Positions 31,848-43,821 of a DNA stretch of 64,000 nt are shown here, one piece after another. A program made the position numbers and the translations under genes. The stretch comes from Phymatolithon calcareum (lineage: Eukaryota; Rhodophyta; Florideophyceae; Hapalidiales). Numbering within the stretch: the first letter of the stretch is position 1; each line of letters begins with the position of its first letter. The stretch is taken from the NCBI GenBank assembly GCA_977006965.1, contig OZ345383.1:1860001-1924000 (forward strand), given 5' to 3'. The notes beneath the pieces are model-generated. The model was given only the letters and a program-made list of their open reading frames with translations, was not told the DNA's origin and made no database searches.

Positions 31848-32529
31848 GGAGGCAAGAAACAACAGGTCTCAAGTGGCTCCGTCTCGCACACTTCCGCCTG
31901 TTGCTCATAACAAGACAGTAAATCCGGAGTCAGTCTAACTGGCTCTGGATGAGCACCGCTTCATACTCCAGCGCCCATGACCAGAGCGAAATGCTATAAA
32001 TGCGACAACACGCGAGCACAGCATTGTGTCGGAAGGCAGTCGGAATAAGAATCACCAAGTCTTGGTGAGCTCAGTATTCCTCCCGGGAGCACACGGAGAG
32101 AAGTGGCTGGTGTACGCATCTTGCCATGCCCGGTCCCCGTTTGCGAAACCAGCGGTCATAACGGATTACTAAGACTATCTGGTGTGTGACGACATTGTTG
32201 AACAGCACGTGGATCTTCCGTGAGGTTCTACAACGCTGAACGCGCGAAACATAATACGCTCTTCTTTTGCTCTGAACTGTTCATTGCCGTTTTGCGACAC
32301 AGGAAGCAATTGCTCTGAAAATCGGTGGTCGCGCAAGCAAGTCACTTCGCTTAGAATGGGTCCTAATTCAGCAACCAGTGAAGAAACTTAGATTAGTACT
32401 GTGAAGATTGTTAAACTCAAGGAATAAAAGCCTGTTGATGGTGCTTCATTCCGCTCGGCAGCTTGCGCCAGGCCCAAGCTGGCAAATTGTAGCAACGCCA
32501 AATCCTGCTTACAGTACTCGTCATCGCCA
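31848..32529. other. Non-coding stretch
   Basis: No gene seen. A segment near 32350-32430 resembles 42310-42390 and is part of the shared LINE-A-like 3' sequence. Confidence 0.4.
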
Positions 32530-32536
32530 ACCTTCA

Positions 32537-32960
32537 TCAGGAAACGCCAATTTTCCAGCTCCATTCGAAACCAAAAGCTAGCCAGTAGACCAACCGAGCT
32601 TCAATGGAGTCCAAAGAAGCACTGAACGCCCTCTCGGGGGCTCTCTCCGCTACGCCCTCTAAGGTTCTTGGGATGTTTTCAAATTGCCCCACATTGTTCA
32701 CGAATTTGAGTCCTTCGACAGTTATCCCATTGCATATTTCCTCTACTGTTTTGGTGCCAACTCTAAGAATAGTATGGCGTCTTGTTACAGTCCGTCCACT
32801 AGAGCTTAGGAGTAATTTCTCCACTGTGTCTTTGGTCCTCGCGGTTTAGGCCGTGCATATAGGGTCGTATTGAACCGAACCAAAAACGTGTCGCCCAGGT
32901 GCCAAGTCAGATCATACCTCTCGCGAACTCACGGCCAGACGGAGTTACCATTTTTGAAAT
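32537..32960 (-). mobile_element. LINE-A-like 3' fragment
   Basis: Minus-strand translation gives YDPIC, then TVEKLLLSSSGRTVTRRHTI and KTVEEICNGITVEGLKFV. This aligns with the LINE-A end (LYDPVCKMC, ETVEHLILHCSGRTASRRKF, KTVENLCRERPVEILQYL). The zinc-finger His and last Cys are lost. The fragment is 5'-truncated. Its downstream sequence recurs at 42305-42720. Confidence 0.7.
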
Positions 32961-33229
32961 CGAGACGAAGTAGACTGCACTTCGAAAGGCGACTCTATTG
33001 TAGATGCTTGCTCCGCTACTATAACTGGCGAAATTGCTGATTTTGTGGCTGCAGCCAGTGCTTACGTCGCATCTGGTACTTTTTTATTCAAGTTAATCTA
33101 AAAGCCCCACAGACTTCCGAAGATATGGGCGAGGCTTCCTTTGATGCTACCTACCTTTGTGCAGCTCACGAAACGCCCACTAGAATCGCGGACGGGAAAA
33201 CTCAGAATTCAAAGTAATCCTATCTCAGT

Positions 33230-33630
33230 CCTCTACAGGATTGCTGGTGCTTGGACTCGACCGCTATCCCTTGCCTTATACGAATAAATACAGACCTTCT
33301 TCGTTCTCCATGCGTTCTATGAGTGTCTTGCTAAATAGTAAGAGCTCTTCTAGCTCCTTTTCTGCTTCTAGTCGTTTTTCTCCTTCTAGGTCGTACCCTG
33401 CTAGAGTGCTTTCAAGGGTCTCCATATGCTCTCTGGCTCTTGTGCCGAATTCTTCGGCCATACTTGTTGTTGACACCTGTGGGAATCTTCCGCAGGCATA
33501 CTGCAGTGCGAGTTTTCTGTGCTTCACCTTGGGGAACTTGAGTATTGCTGGCAATTCACTTGTCTTATCGTATGGAATCTTCCTTTTCCGCTTCGATTAT
33601 ACGCGGTCTCCTTCCATTGCCAGAAATTTA
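33230..33630 (-). mobile_element. LINE-B4 3' fragment
   Basis: The minus strand encodes RKRKIPYDKTSELPAILKF, then HRKLALQYACGRFPQVSTTS and an acidic coiled-coil-like end (93 aa frame at 33276-33554). It is homologous to the C-terminus of the LINE at 52454-54367. It is 5'-truncated; no target duplication was found. Confidence 0.75.
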
Positions 33631-33714
33631 GATCGAAGTGTTTGTGAAGACTGGTTTGTTTGGATATGCTTTACAGTGTAGCGCCAAGCTCACTAGAACC
33701 CGACGTCACAGTGG

Positions 33715-33840
33715 TCAGAGAAGACCGGAGAAGAGAAAAAATGCGGGAGAGACAAAACAAAGTGAGACTGAAATGAGGAAAGAAAAGAGAGAGAAAGAGA
33801 AAAAAACACGAAGAGAGGGAAAAGAGGAGTTGCAGAAAAC
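33715..33840. repeat. Purine-rich tract
   Basis: About 120 bp of almost uninterrupted A/G on the plus strand (GAGAAG, AGAGAGAAAGAG blocks). It is low complexity, and the frames through it are compositional. Confidence 0.7.
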
Positions 33841-33926
33841 GGCGTCTTGAGGACGCGTGAGATGAATGGTGGAGAAAAGCGAATAAAAGGGAGGGTGCGA
33901 AGCGCTGACGATATCGGCAACGTTGG

Positions 33927-34247
33927 ATGATGGCGACCTTGGAGGGGCCGTCAACGTCGGACAGTGCACCGAAGCGGAACAACGCAGGTATTCGGCGCGT
34001 TCAGAGGAGCAGCTCCACACTGGATTGTGCTACGAAGCGCTTTCAGAGCGAGAAAATATGGGCAGAATCGACGTCGTCTGAGAAGGCGGCGACCTTGGAA
34101 GGGCCGTCGAGCTTGAGGCGAACGCGCGAAAAGAAAAGGATGGATCTGTCGCTGAGTTCCCGCCGTACCGACTTGCACGGCGAGGAAAAGATCAGGAAGG
34201 GTGGGAAATCTCCGACTTCGCGTGGTCGAAGGGACTCACAAGCGTGA
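33927..34247 (+). CDS. Hypothetical 106-aa basic frame with an internal repeat
   Basis: ATG 33927. ATLEGPS occurs twice (near residues 3 and 54) and matches a repeated DNA block (GGCGACCTTGGA.GGGCCGTC), so it arose by duplication. It is rich in Lys/Arg/Ser. No family is recognised and the adjacent tract is low complexity, so this may not be a gene. Confidence 0.2.
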   Translation: MMATLEGPSTSDSAPKRNNAGIRRVQRSSSTLDCATKRFQSEKIWAESTSSEKAATLEGPSSLRRTREKKRMDLSLSSRRTDLHGEEKIRKGGKSPTSRGRRDSQA

Positions 34248-37230
34248 TGCGTGTAGGATCCAAGCAATCGAGCCGAAATCCAGAAACCTCCACCTTCCTT
34301 TACTAAAGGGAAGGTACAAACTATCTTAAGTACTACTAGCAAAGAGAAAAACACAAATTCTACATGCGCATGGGACACGTTCCTCGTGTGGCCCAGCGGA
34401 TCACCTAGACAAGGCAACTAAAGTCGCGAGCCTCTGATTCGGCGTTCCATATGGATCGCGATCAAAGGTTCGTGGCGTACAGTCGCGAAAAACACAAGCG
34501 CTTACTGCATTCCTTACAGACTCAGCCTGCTGTCGTGTCCGGGAATAGCATTGCAACGGAAAAGAAAAATGCAGTGGGCGCTACATACAGCTTCACCAAA
34601 CGGCTCTCTGGTTTCCATCGCGGCGATATCTTTCCTTGTGTACTGCAATTCATGGTTGTTTCTGCTTTCGGGCATTTCATTTGGATACATACGTTCCTTC
34701 GCATCTGGTACTGTTCCAGATAGTATTTGGGAAGCAAAGCCCGTTGTGGGGCGTCGGTCACCACGAGGTAGCAAATGAGTAATTTTCGGGGAATCAGATC
34801 CACTGCTCGCAGGCTAAAAACATTTGCAGTCATGATAAAGAAACGGCGAGAGCTGCAAAGGACATGATACGCATAGACCAGGAGAAGTACCACTTAGAGC
34901 TTCTATCCCTTCCCGAGTCTTCCTGTAGAGTACCTTGACCTTGTGCAGGAGCGCCATTGAGTCTCATCTCACAAGTGCGTTCTATTTAAAGAATGAATCG
35001 CATGTGCGCTTCCAGAAATGGATTACTTCTCTGGTGGAAATGCCCTAATAGTAGAGAAAGGACAAGCTGATTTTCGCCAAAAGGGTGTTGCGGTCTGAAA
35101 AGGGGTACAACCGATTGTGCGAATCTTACTAATGAAGAGATTGGAAACGAAAGTACCTTGTTGCTGGCTTTCACGCGTCATGAGACGCAGGGCAATTTTG
35201 TAAGCAAATTTTCAGCTGTTGAAGTCCTCTATCGAGGCATGAAACCTACTTTATTTGAACCCAAAACTGCTCGAGGGTTGAGTTGAAGCCCAGTTGAGAA
35301 GTGAGCGGTGGCAGCTTTCGACTGTTGGGTGCACATTAAACCGCCTTTTAATTCACAAGAATAATATCTCCTTTACATCAATGTCAAGATCGTCTTTGCA
35401 CTTGACAAGAGAACTTCGGGCATTAAACAAGATTTAAGTACCTTTTGTAACATGAAATGAGTTAGAAAAGAGACTTTCTTCTATTTCATCAAATTTGATG
35501 CTTGTTTTTGGGTTGAGAACGAGGAAGAAACTATCGTATCTCAAGTTTACCAGTCTCTCGAGACCTCTTCTCACCGGCACCAAGTTTATACTTAGTTATT
35601 TGGAAAGAACAGATGGATCAGACCTACAGCACGCTAGCTGTTTTTCTTGATCTACACAGGTGTGCCAAAATCGCTTACGTTCATATAAAGTCCTGTCGCA
35701 CTTGAATCTGCACTGTCATTGCATCATTATTTCGCACATACACATTTCTGTATAATTTGTTGATGAAAATGTTGGTAATAGCCAAGACGACAAGCATTTG
35801 AATGGGCGCATGTTGGTAGGTATGCATCCTACGTATTAGAATCTTGTCAGGTGAGTGGGTGCATTTAGTAATTACATTGCAGCAACTGCGAGGGAAGAAT
35901 CAGCCCCTATGAGGGAGAGAGTGGTACTAGATCGGGAGAGAGGGCGAATTCGCGAAAGGTCATGCTTGCACAGCAGTCAAACAAGCCAACAAACTGTATG
36001 CAGTAATGTCGATAAATTTCGTGCAGGCGACTATTCTGCTCGCACAGTTGTAATGGGCCGCGCCAAGCGGTATGCTTCCGTTTCGTAGAATATCCTTCAA
36101 TCATTGCAAAATGGTGGCATTTTCAGCCTCTTCTGTAAACTTGCCGACAAACATAGGCACGGATATTGCCTCCTACAATGATGAAATAGCATACTTCTGA
36201 ATCAGAAGTTCTGATGCTTGGTGCAGAATTTTGCCGGTACAGCGTACGTGTTGTAGAGTTCATTATTTATCCATTCCGTGGTCGCCCTTCGAACAGGGGG
36301 CAGGAATGTTTCCGAGTGAAAAAATCAATTTTTACTGTGAACAAAATGCAATTCTACAAAAGAGCATCCAAGATCTGATCAGATCGAAATGCCCCACAAC
36401 AGCGACGCTATTCCGTACTACTGCACTGAATTTACACGAGATAGAGTTTAGTTTTCCTTCACTGCACTAATTTTCCGTAGTGTTACAAACGATGACGTAA
36501 GCCTTTTCTGGATTTATATAGAAATCAAAAACACATAGAGAAATAATTTCTCTGGCGAAATAGCGCGACTTTCACAGAGTTCTTGATCCATTGGAATGTG
36601 AGAATTTTAAACAAACCAAGTCGTACTACATTGAGCAACGTCAACCGCTTTTTCCTGCTAGTGCACAGCTTACCCGCCGACAACAGCTCTCAAGTGTATT
36701 GAACTAAGTCGTCTACGGAGCAGATCACAAAGGACATTTACGACCGCTACTACTTTAAAAATGCCACAGAGCAGCGAGGACCCATTGCATCGAGCAGTGC
36801 AATGCAGTAGAAAATCATATAGCTCCTGTTCCGTTCTGGGCGATCGTGAAATTACTTCGAGTAACGAGTGTTCGGGAATTCAAGCGGCGGCGACGGTGGC
36901 TGGAACACCACAGGAACTTTCTGAGCTTGATTCCAACACTGTTTTGAGCTCCAAGCCCATTTTTCATGATCTCTCTGGATCGGCCCAGTTCTCTGAACAA
37001 CAAACCAGCTTCACAAGAGCACAGGTGGTTAGGATCGCAACTTTCTAGACATAGCAAATGTCGCAACGCTGAAATAGAAGACTTCACTCAAGACATCGAT
37101 TCATGCTCACGAGCATAGTAGCCTCAGCGTAGATGCCCAATCGTCTGTTTGTCAAATCTATTGACACAATGGTCTTCATCGGATCGGGTCGAGGCAGTAA
37201 TGCCTACAGAGAAAATGAAGCGATTTCTGG
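34248..37230. other. Long stretch without a recognisable gene
   Basis: Scattered protein-like snippets exist, for example a plus-strand frame 34551-34778 with a hydrophobic segment (SIAAISFLVYCNSWLFLLSG) and EMDYFSGGNALIVEKGQADF near 35.0 kb. None forms a gene model or shows a family motif. They may be decayed exons or transposon debris. Confidence 0.4.
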
Positions 37231-37730
37231 CTAACTGACCAGAACAACAAGGAGAAGGTCTAATGCCTGGTAGTGGACCCGTGGCAGAGATATAAAACCC
37301 CAATGACTTTTCCAGGCAGCCTTACACCGGTCCTTATATACAGGCTCTGAGTGGAATGCCACCTGTGGGCATCGAGAACTACGACACGAAGTTGAATTGG
37401 ACTGGCTGCTTGTCTGAGAGCGGAGGAACCAGCAAAGGGTTTGTACAGTCTCGATGAAGGGAATAACCCTTCCGGACTCGAAATGTCCCACCCTTCGTGT
37501 GTCTCTGCGCCTCTCATCATTCCGACAACAGTTTTCTCAGGACTTCCGGCAATCAGGCCAGTGACAAGTCATATAATGGCCGCACCAGAGTGCCTCTTTT
37601 CTGCGAACAAACCTTGCACCGGACTGGCTCGTCCATTCTCATCGTTCTCAGCGGCCCGCCCGTCCGGTGGAACGCCACGAGTTCCACCTCTCCCTCTCCC
37701 GAATCTATGTCTTGCGTCTTCTGATGGCCA
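37231..37730 (-). pseudogene. Unidentified minus-strand coding remnant
   Basis: Frames at 37600-37700 (GEGEVELVAFHRTGG ... RCKVCSQKRGTLVRPLYDLS) and 37260-37520 have coding-like composition but differ in phase. A CxxC pair suggests a zinc-binding end. The family is unknown. Confidence 0.25.
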
Positions 37731-38127
37731 CTCTAATGTCCCTCACCGAGGTAGGTTAGCTATTGGGTGAATGCGTAGTGAAGGAGATGTGCAAAAGTAG
37801 AACTCAAGTTTAGTCATTCTCCTCCTCTAATAAAACGCGAAAATCGACTTGTCTTAGCCGTGAAACCTAGACGCTCAACATTAATCAATACTTCGCGTGC
37901 TGCGTTCGTTCGTAATAGTATGTGCGTACGGCATGATCCAAGTACAAAAACTCGAAGCTGGCAATCGTCTCCTAGGAGAGGTAGCAAGAGTGTTGCGAGT
38001 GACAGTAGTGCGCGACAAAAAGTTACAGATAAGCAACAACCAAAAAGATAAATCTCACGCGCAATGATTCCACTTCTTCTCCGCCCCATCGCCTCATCCC
38101 TGTCAATCTGACGACGAAAGACGCCAA

Positions 38128-39039
38128 TTACTCAGAAAGCTGTTTCAGACGTCCATTCTCTTCCATCAGTACCCGCTCTTTATCGCGCAGGGTGGCCACA
38201 CGGAGTTTGACATCCGAAAGTTCACTTTTCAGTTTGTCATGTCGAATCTTTCGCTTTTGATTACTCCTTGCCGCAGCCTCTCTGTTGCGCATCTTGCGTA
38301 CCAATTGTCGCTTCTCCACCTCACTTTGAGCGTTCTGTACCGCGTCCACGGATGCCATTACCGTTGCCGCAGCAGCAGCAAGTGAAGTGGTAGACGAAGC
38401 CGGCGACCCAGACGCCGAATTCGGTCCCGGCTTCACAATGCCTCCACGAGGACGCGCAATAGCAACAGGCGGCGGAGCACAGTGAACAGGTGCCGGCGCA
38501 GGGGCGACAGGCACTGGAATGGGAGGCGTCGGCTGCGCGGTCTGTGCGGAGGCGCGCGGAAGAATGCGACACGCTAAACGGGCGTGCGGCTTGGGTGCGA
38601 GACTGCGCAGCGAGTGTGGCAGAGGCGGCGGTAGCGGCATGGCTCCCGACGTTGACAGCGACTGCGGGTCATGAGACGGCTGCTGCTGATTAATAAAGTC
38701 TGATAGAAGCGGCGGAAGACGCGGGAGTTGAGGAGGGGCGGCCATACGTAGGGATGGAAGTTGCTGCATATTCGGCTGCGGTGGGTGAGCGGAGTCGAAG
38801 AAATGCTGATGCGGCTGAGTGAGACCGGATTGTGAGAGATGAGGCGGCAAAGGTTGCGGCACAGCCCCACGAGGATACGCCATGACCGGGTGTTGCACAG
38901 ATGCGTGCGGCGGCGGACGGGCGTCGAGTTCGCCGGCGGCGTCGATAAGCAGCTCGAAGGTTGAACGCAGAGGAGGGAGAGTTCGCGACGGTGCAGGCGC
39001 GGCCGCTGCGGGCGGGACCGACATGGAGGCCGCGCACAT
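38128..39039 (-). CDS. bZIP transcription factor (bZIP A), atypical basic region
   Basis: Single exon, 303 aa from ATG 39039 (context TTCACCATG). The frame is open about 80 codons further upstream but without another ATG. Residues 1-240 are Pro/Ala/Ser/Gln-rich and probably disordered, as in many activation domains. Residues 243-303 are a bZIP: RKMRNREAAARSNQKRK, then hydrophobic heptads Leu, Val, Leu, Leu, Leu at 7-residue spacing, the first exactly ten residues after the basic-region Arg position. In that position, which is Arg or Lys in the N-x7-R/K signature, the protein has Asn (NREAAARSN). The zipper predicts dimerisation and the basic region DNA contact with altered specificity. The protein ends right after the zipper. 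It looks intact. Confidence 0.85.
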   Translation of the reverse strand: MCAASMSVPPAAAAPAPSRTLPPLRSTFELLIDAAGELDARPPPHASVQHPVMAYPRGAVPQPLPPHLSQSGLTQPHQHFFDSAHPPQPNMQQLPSLRMAAPPQLPRLPPLLSDFINQQQPSHDPQSLSTSGAMPLPPPLPHSLRSLAPKPHARLACRILPRASAQTAQPTPPIPVPVAPAPAPVHCAPPPVAIARPRGGIVKPGPNSASGSPASSTTSLAAAAATVMASVDAVQNAQSEVEKRQLVRKMRNREAAARSNQKRKIRHDKLKSELSDVKLRVATLRDKERVLMEENGRLKQLSE

Positions 39040-41729
39040 GGTGAATCTTCCCTCGCCGAAACAAACGTCAGCAGCGGTGAGACGAAATGGTTGGACGGAC
39101 GGAAGAAGACAGCGGTGGATGAGGCCGCTGGAGGGTGCGAGCGATGGGTTGCCGAAGGAAGGAAGGAAGGAAGAGGTGTGCGGTTCGACGCGGGATGAGG
39201 GTGGTGCTGCGGGGTGCACCGTTGCGGCTGGTTGAAAGTTCGAGCTCTTTGCGGGTTGGGTGGTGTGCCTTTGCCGCTTATCCACGACGGTTGTTCGTGT
39301 ACATTAGTTGGACCACGGGACCCTTTGCAAGACCTGTTAACCGCATTGCTGGAGTCAATGGCTGTAAGTCTAAATGACAAAACCCGATCGGACCGTGGAC
39401 TGGTCACCGACGCAATCTCATTGGGCGAGATATGTTTGCAGTGACACGATGGCGAGGGATTTCGTTTGGGTCGAGCTCTCTGGGATCATACGTTTTTTAT
39501 GATGTTGGCCAACGAGATGACGGCGGATGGGTGCCAGGTTTGCAAGGGGCTGCCAATTGGCAGAGGTGCACTCGCAACTCTATACGCTCCTCCCGCGCCT
39601 CGTGGGCAGTGCTTCGACACTTGGAGTTTTCCTGCACGCAACTTCGTCTCGTGCCTAAATTTACGAGCAACAAAGTGAGCCGTGTTTCCGCACGCCTGTC
39701 CTTGAGGACGGGCCGGGTTGCGGTGAGAAATGGGGCCGATAGGGAACAAAGCTGTAGAAGGCTTATGATATCATGTGGTCCGTCAGGAACAAAGTTGGTC
39801 AGCACGACATCACGAGAACAGCCACTTGCCGTTTCGACATCCAATGGGCGGCAACCATTTCATCAATCTCCGTATACAGAAATGTCTACCTTTTTTGAAT
39901 ATTTATTTATCCACATAAAGTACAGCAAAACAGCTTGAATTATAGTCGTTATATCAATCCTTGATTTGCCCAAACATACAATTGATATCGTATTGTGCCA
40001 ACTGTACAAAACATTACCCAATCACAGCGTACTCTACGCACCCCATGGAAACTATTGGTCCGATTGGGTCCGCCAAAGCAAGCGAGCGGGCTTCTTACGT
40101 CTCATGCTTACAGCTCTTGAAAGAGTGCACAGCACCGCACTTCTCCTCCACATCTTGGGGAAACCAATTGGAATCGATTTTCTGTCATTGAAAATGCATT
40201 ATGGCTTCGCACTGGCTGTCACAAACGACCACTTAATATCCTTCCACAGGTCGACCTGCATCGCAATTTCGATGCACCATCATATGATGCAGTACTGTAC
40301 TCCTTTTTCTCCGATGTCGCTGCGCAATCTCGTGCACTATAGGGTGAGGAAGGTTTTTACACTCAGTTCAAAATGCAGTAATTACGCAGCTTTATTAGAG
40401 CGAGTAAACTACTTTTTCCAGGGGGCAATGTAGACAGGAAGCATGGCCATGTGGGTTTGGTGCGAGAGATGGACAGCTGGCTGTGCAGTACTGGAGACAA
40501 GATTCATTGCACAGAATGCAAATTCAGACTATGGAAGATCCTGCTATGGACAAACTTGTGCATTTTTTTCTTCTACCTTTCTTTGAATCCCTTTTCTCTC
40601 GGCGCGTTTCTCACACAGTAAACATGTTCATGTGATACATTGGCTCTTGTCAACACGTTCAATGACAGCTGTATTGTTGTCCAATATTATGCATGATCGG
40701 CCTGATTTTCTTCATTCTTTTTTCAAATTTCCATGGCGTTCCAATCTGTTTTCGACAACATTGGATGTTGAACTTATAAATACTTGTTGCACCCGCGACC
40801 AACCGAATATCTACTCATCTCGGACTACTGCACATACTGACTGTACTGGAGGAAGTAGACCACGCCGTACTACTGGTGAGACGGAAATATTTGTACTTCC
40901 GGTAATGTGGTGGATGCACCTTGTGCTTGTCTCTTCATTGTGCCGTAGTTCTGTAATGAAGCGACAAACGCGACCTGTACCGTAACTATTTCGAATTAGT
41001 CGTTCTTGGCCGAAACAACGCACGGCTGGCTGAGTGGAGACTTGAAGCGCAATTGTTTCTGGCGTGGAATACGGTTTTGCACATATTCAACCTGCTTTGG
41101 AGGCACCTTCATTTGAAAAAGGCCAAGACACTGCTTCCTCCTTTTAGGACCTGCTCAAACCCGCCATACCAAGCGGCTGCAAAGTAGCAACTCGGTCATG
41201 GCCACATACCGAATAAGCACTCACCATGCTGGACATATTCTGGAAACGACGGTCGATATCTGCCACACTGTAGGTGCCCGATCTTTAACATGCCCTACAT
41301 AGCCCCACAGAACACAGGAGAAGCGCAAGACTAGACCGTCTTCACCAAAGGTCGTCGCTACAGCTCTTGGAATCGGTTTAAATCCTTCAAGAGATGCTCT
41401 TTTTGACATTGAAAATGAAACAAACCGCTCACTCATTGCATCCGACTGCCACCATAGCGTTTAACTAGTATCTACGCGACGATGTCACACACACGTAATC
41501 GAGGAACATGTATGGTCGAGATCCATGACAAGTTAATCTGAAAGTTGGGGCGATCTCTCTGATATACATGGCATAATCTTGGCCAAAGTTCATCGTTACT
41601 ATCGTGGCTTGTTGTAGTCGATTCTAACCGGCAGAGAAACGCGCAATGGGCAGACCGGTAATTCGCAAGCACCGGCGCCCAACATGTAAGATCATTGACC
41701 ACATCTCCCAGAGATTCAGCGCCTCAGAA
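39040..41729. other. Stretch without a recognisable gene
   Basis: 39040-39400 is probably the 5' region of bZIP A. A 155-codon plus-strand frame at 39966-40433 has no family match and no convincing ATG. The rest shows nothing I can name. Confidence 0.4.
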
Positions 41730-41734
41730 ATAGT

Positions 41735-41822
41735 ATAAATAAAATTTGCGACCGGCTCTGATCCCAGTCTGGGCACGTCGAAGTAACAAGGACACTCAAC
41801 GTTAAGCACTATGCTACAGAAG
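41735..41822 (-). repeat. tRNA-like sequence, possible SINE head
   Basis: The minus strand has TAGCATAGTGCTTAACG (fits a Pol III A box in a D-arm). About 40 nt later comes ACTGG-GATCAGAG-CCGGT, a T-arm-like stem with a B-box-like loop, one base off consensus. Acceptor pairing is not convincing, so it is not called a tRNA gene. Confidence 0.25.
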
Positions 41823-42304
41823 TAACCGTGTGGCTGTGAAGTCAGTTACATTCTGCAAAGGCTTGCAGCTCGCACGGGGGCAATTTGCACCCAGGGCGCA
41901 AGTTTTGGAAACTACAAACACCGTTTGGGTTGCTGTGACAGACGAACAATCTCAAGTGAGGGGCGACTTAAAAGCTCATTAAAGTTTGCAAAGCGAATGC
42001 GAAACAGTTTTTTAGCGCCAGATTAGGAAAGGCTACCTTGTGTTCCAGGTGACAAGTATTTCAACTACTACCTTAAAAGCGCTACGTTCTTCGCTAACAA
42101 CGAAAATGTGATGTTAACTCAGAAAAGCAGGACCTGCCATGCCTCAAGAAAAAGACGTGCACCGACTGGTCGGCGCATCCGTACACGCAGTAGAAACGTC
42201 GGTGATCAGTCTCTCTGAATGTTACAAACTATATGGAATCTTTTCCAAGTCAAAAAAAGTGAACGGCACGGTTCAGGAGGTAATAGTGGAGAGAATGGTC
42301 GGGC

Positions 42305-42720
42305 ATGCTGAAAAGGATCCTAGTTCAGCAACCAATGAAGAAGAATAAGATTAATGCAGTCAATATTGTTAAAGTCAAGCCAGGAAAGGCTGATGAAGGC
42401 CCTCCTTACTCTCGCCTTCTTATATCGGGTCCCAGCCGGCAAAACTCTGCACCACCAATGCCGGCTTACATTACTCATGGTCGCGTTTCTTCTTCTTCCC
42501 CAAATGCCAAGTCCACCGCTCCCGTAGCAACCGCAAGCTCCCCAGTAGGCCACAAAAACCTCCAAGCAATCAGCAGAAGCTCTGAACGCCCTCTGGGGCT
42601 CTCTCGCATACGCCCTGCAACGTTCCGGGGACCAACCAATGCAGGAGGAGCTTAATGTCATCACGCCTGACCTTAAGCCGAGTACTTCTGCTGATGGAGG
42701 GCCGTGGATTGAGCGCCAAT
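42305..42720 (-). repeat. Dispersed LINE-A-like 3' sequence
   Basis: Shares several blocks with 32340-32720, including a GAGAG(A)GGCGTTCAG core and the TTCAGCAACCA.TGAAGAA end, in the same arrangement. It is the 3' region of the 32.5-kb LINE fragment family, without the zinc-finger part. Confidence 0.45.
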
Positions 42721-42729
42721 TCTATGTAG

Positions 42730-43795
42730 AATTGGGGGAAGGGTTCCAAGTCAGTTCTAGAAAGTTCGCACTGTAAACGAAGATTTTAAATCCGAAGACG
42801 GTGGTATTGGGTTCCGAACATCGTACGAGTGCTTCATGATGATGTTTCCCCAAGTGCACCTGCGCAAAATAGTTCCTTGGACGACCTCTAAGGTGAAACG
42901 AATCGGAAGAAAAGAGACTACGGTGACAGTGCTTCTTATGTTTTTCGGAATACTCGTCGTTATGACAAAGTTTGCGTTCGGGGCAGAGGGAGATGAAGGT
43001 ACTCGGAGAACCTACCTGTTGGTTCTCCGAGTACCTTCGGTGCCTTACATTCAGCGCACAGCGAAATGAAAATGCACTATGTCGTCCGTACAGTACCGCT
43101 TGATGCTCGTTCAATATTTTGTCGATGCCGCTAATGATCAAAGAAAGCGCACCGTGTCTCCGTCAGACCTGATTTGCTTTGACGAGTCCATATCTCGTTG
43201 ATATGGCAACGGAGGTGATTAGATTGAAAGCGGGCTGACTCAGTACATCGCCATGGACCGTAAACCGAAGAGCGGGGGCGACATTCAGAATTCAGCGCGT
43301 GGAAGAAGCAGGATAATGCTGAATCTTGAGCTGATGACCACTGAAAAGGACGAGAAGCAAAAATATTTGGAATGTGAAGCTGCGCATGGTACAGCAGTTC
43401 TTCACCGTCTTGTGTCCGCATACTCTAGCACAAGTCGTATTGTCTGCGCGGATTCATTTGACTCGCGCAATATTCGTCGACGTTCAGTCACTCCAGAATG
43501 TACATTTGCCTCCGGCAGCGGCGTTGGAACCGACTTAACTCCCACGAAGAAGCAAAGGAAGACTGCAGACGGCATGATTTCTACTTTTGCTCCACGAAAC
43601 GACTGCAGACTCTACGAAGTGCAGAAAACGACCCTCGTGTGCTCATCATGTAAAAGGCTTGATGGCGCGGCAATCTACATATGTGGCACTTTAACTCTGT
43701 AGAAACTGTTTTGCTAAGCATGTTGAACACATCCATGAACTTGATGCTTTTGACGAGCCTGATAGTGAGTGGCTTTCGTTTGCAAAAATTAAATG
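42730..43795 (+). pseudogene. PiggyBac-like (DDE_Tnp_1_7) transposase, broken
   Basis: Plus-strand pieces in order: YECFMMMFPQVHLRKIVPWT; LLMFFGILVVMTKFAFG; an inserted palindrome; YRLMLVQYFVDAAND; then RTVSPSDLICFDESISR and a TGA; then YIAMDRKPKSGGDIQNSA, RSRIMLNLELMTTEKDEKQK, and GTAVLHRLVSAYS followed by RIVCADSFDS. These match the conserved blocks of PiggyBac-type transposases (DES, AxDRKPxSGxExQN, ADSxFxS). The C-terminus has CSSCKR ... YICG and, in a shifted frame, LCRNCFAKHVEHIHELDAF, the Cys/His-rich domain usual at that end, to a TGA at 43795. Stops, a frame change and a gap after the third catalytic block show it is dead. Confidence 0.7.
42995..43038. repeat. 44-bp hairpin inside the PiggyBac-like gene
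   Basis: Two 18-bp arms, perfectly complementary, around the 8-nt loop TACCTGTT. It replaces or interrupts conserved coding sequence. Confidence 0.9.
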
Positions 43796-43801
43796 ATTCT
43801 C

Positions 43802-43821
43802 ATTCCCTCAATTGAGGGAAT
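43802..43821. repeat. 20-bp perfect palindrome
   Basis: ATTCCCTCAATTGAGGGAAT, just after the PiggyBac-like gene end. CTCAATTGAG is also the core of the palindrome in the 7.06-kb MITE. Confidence 0.85.

Noticed and set aside
33671-34020. Minus-strand Phe/Leu/Ser-rich frames
   Set aside because: They are the complement of the purine-rich tract at 33715-33840.
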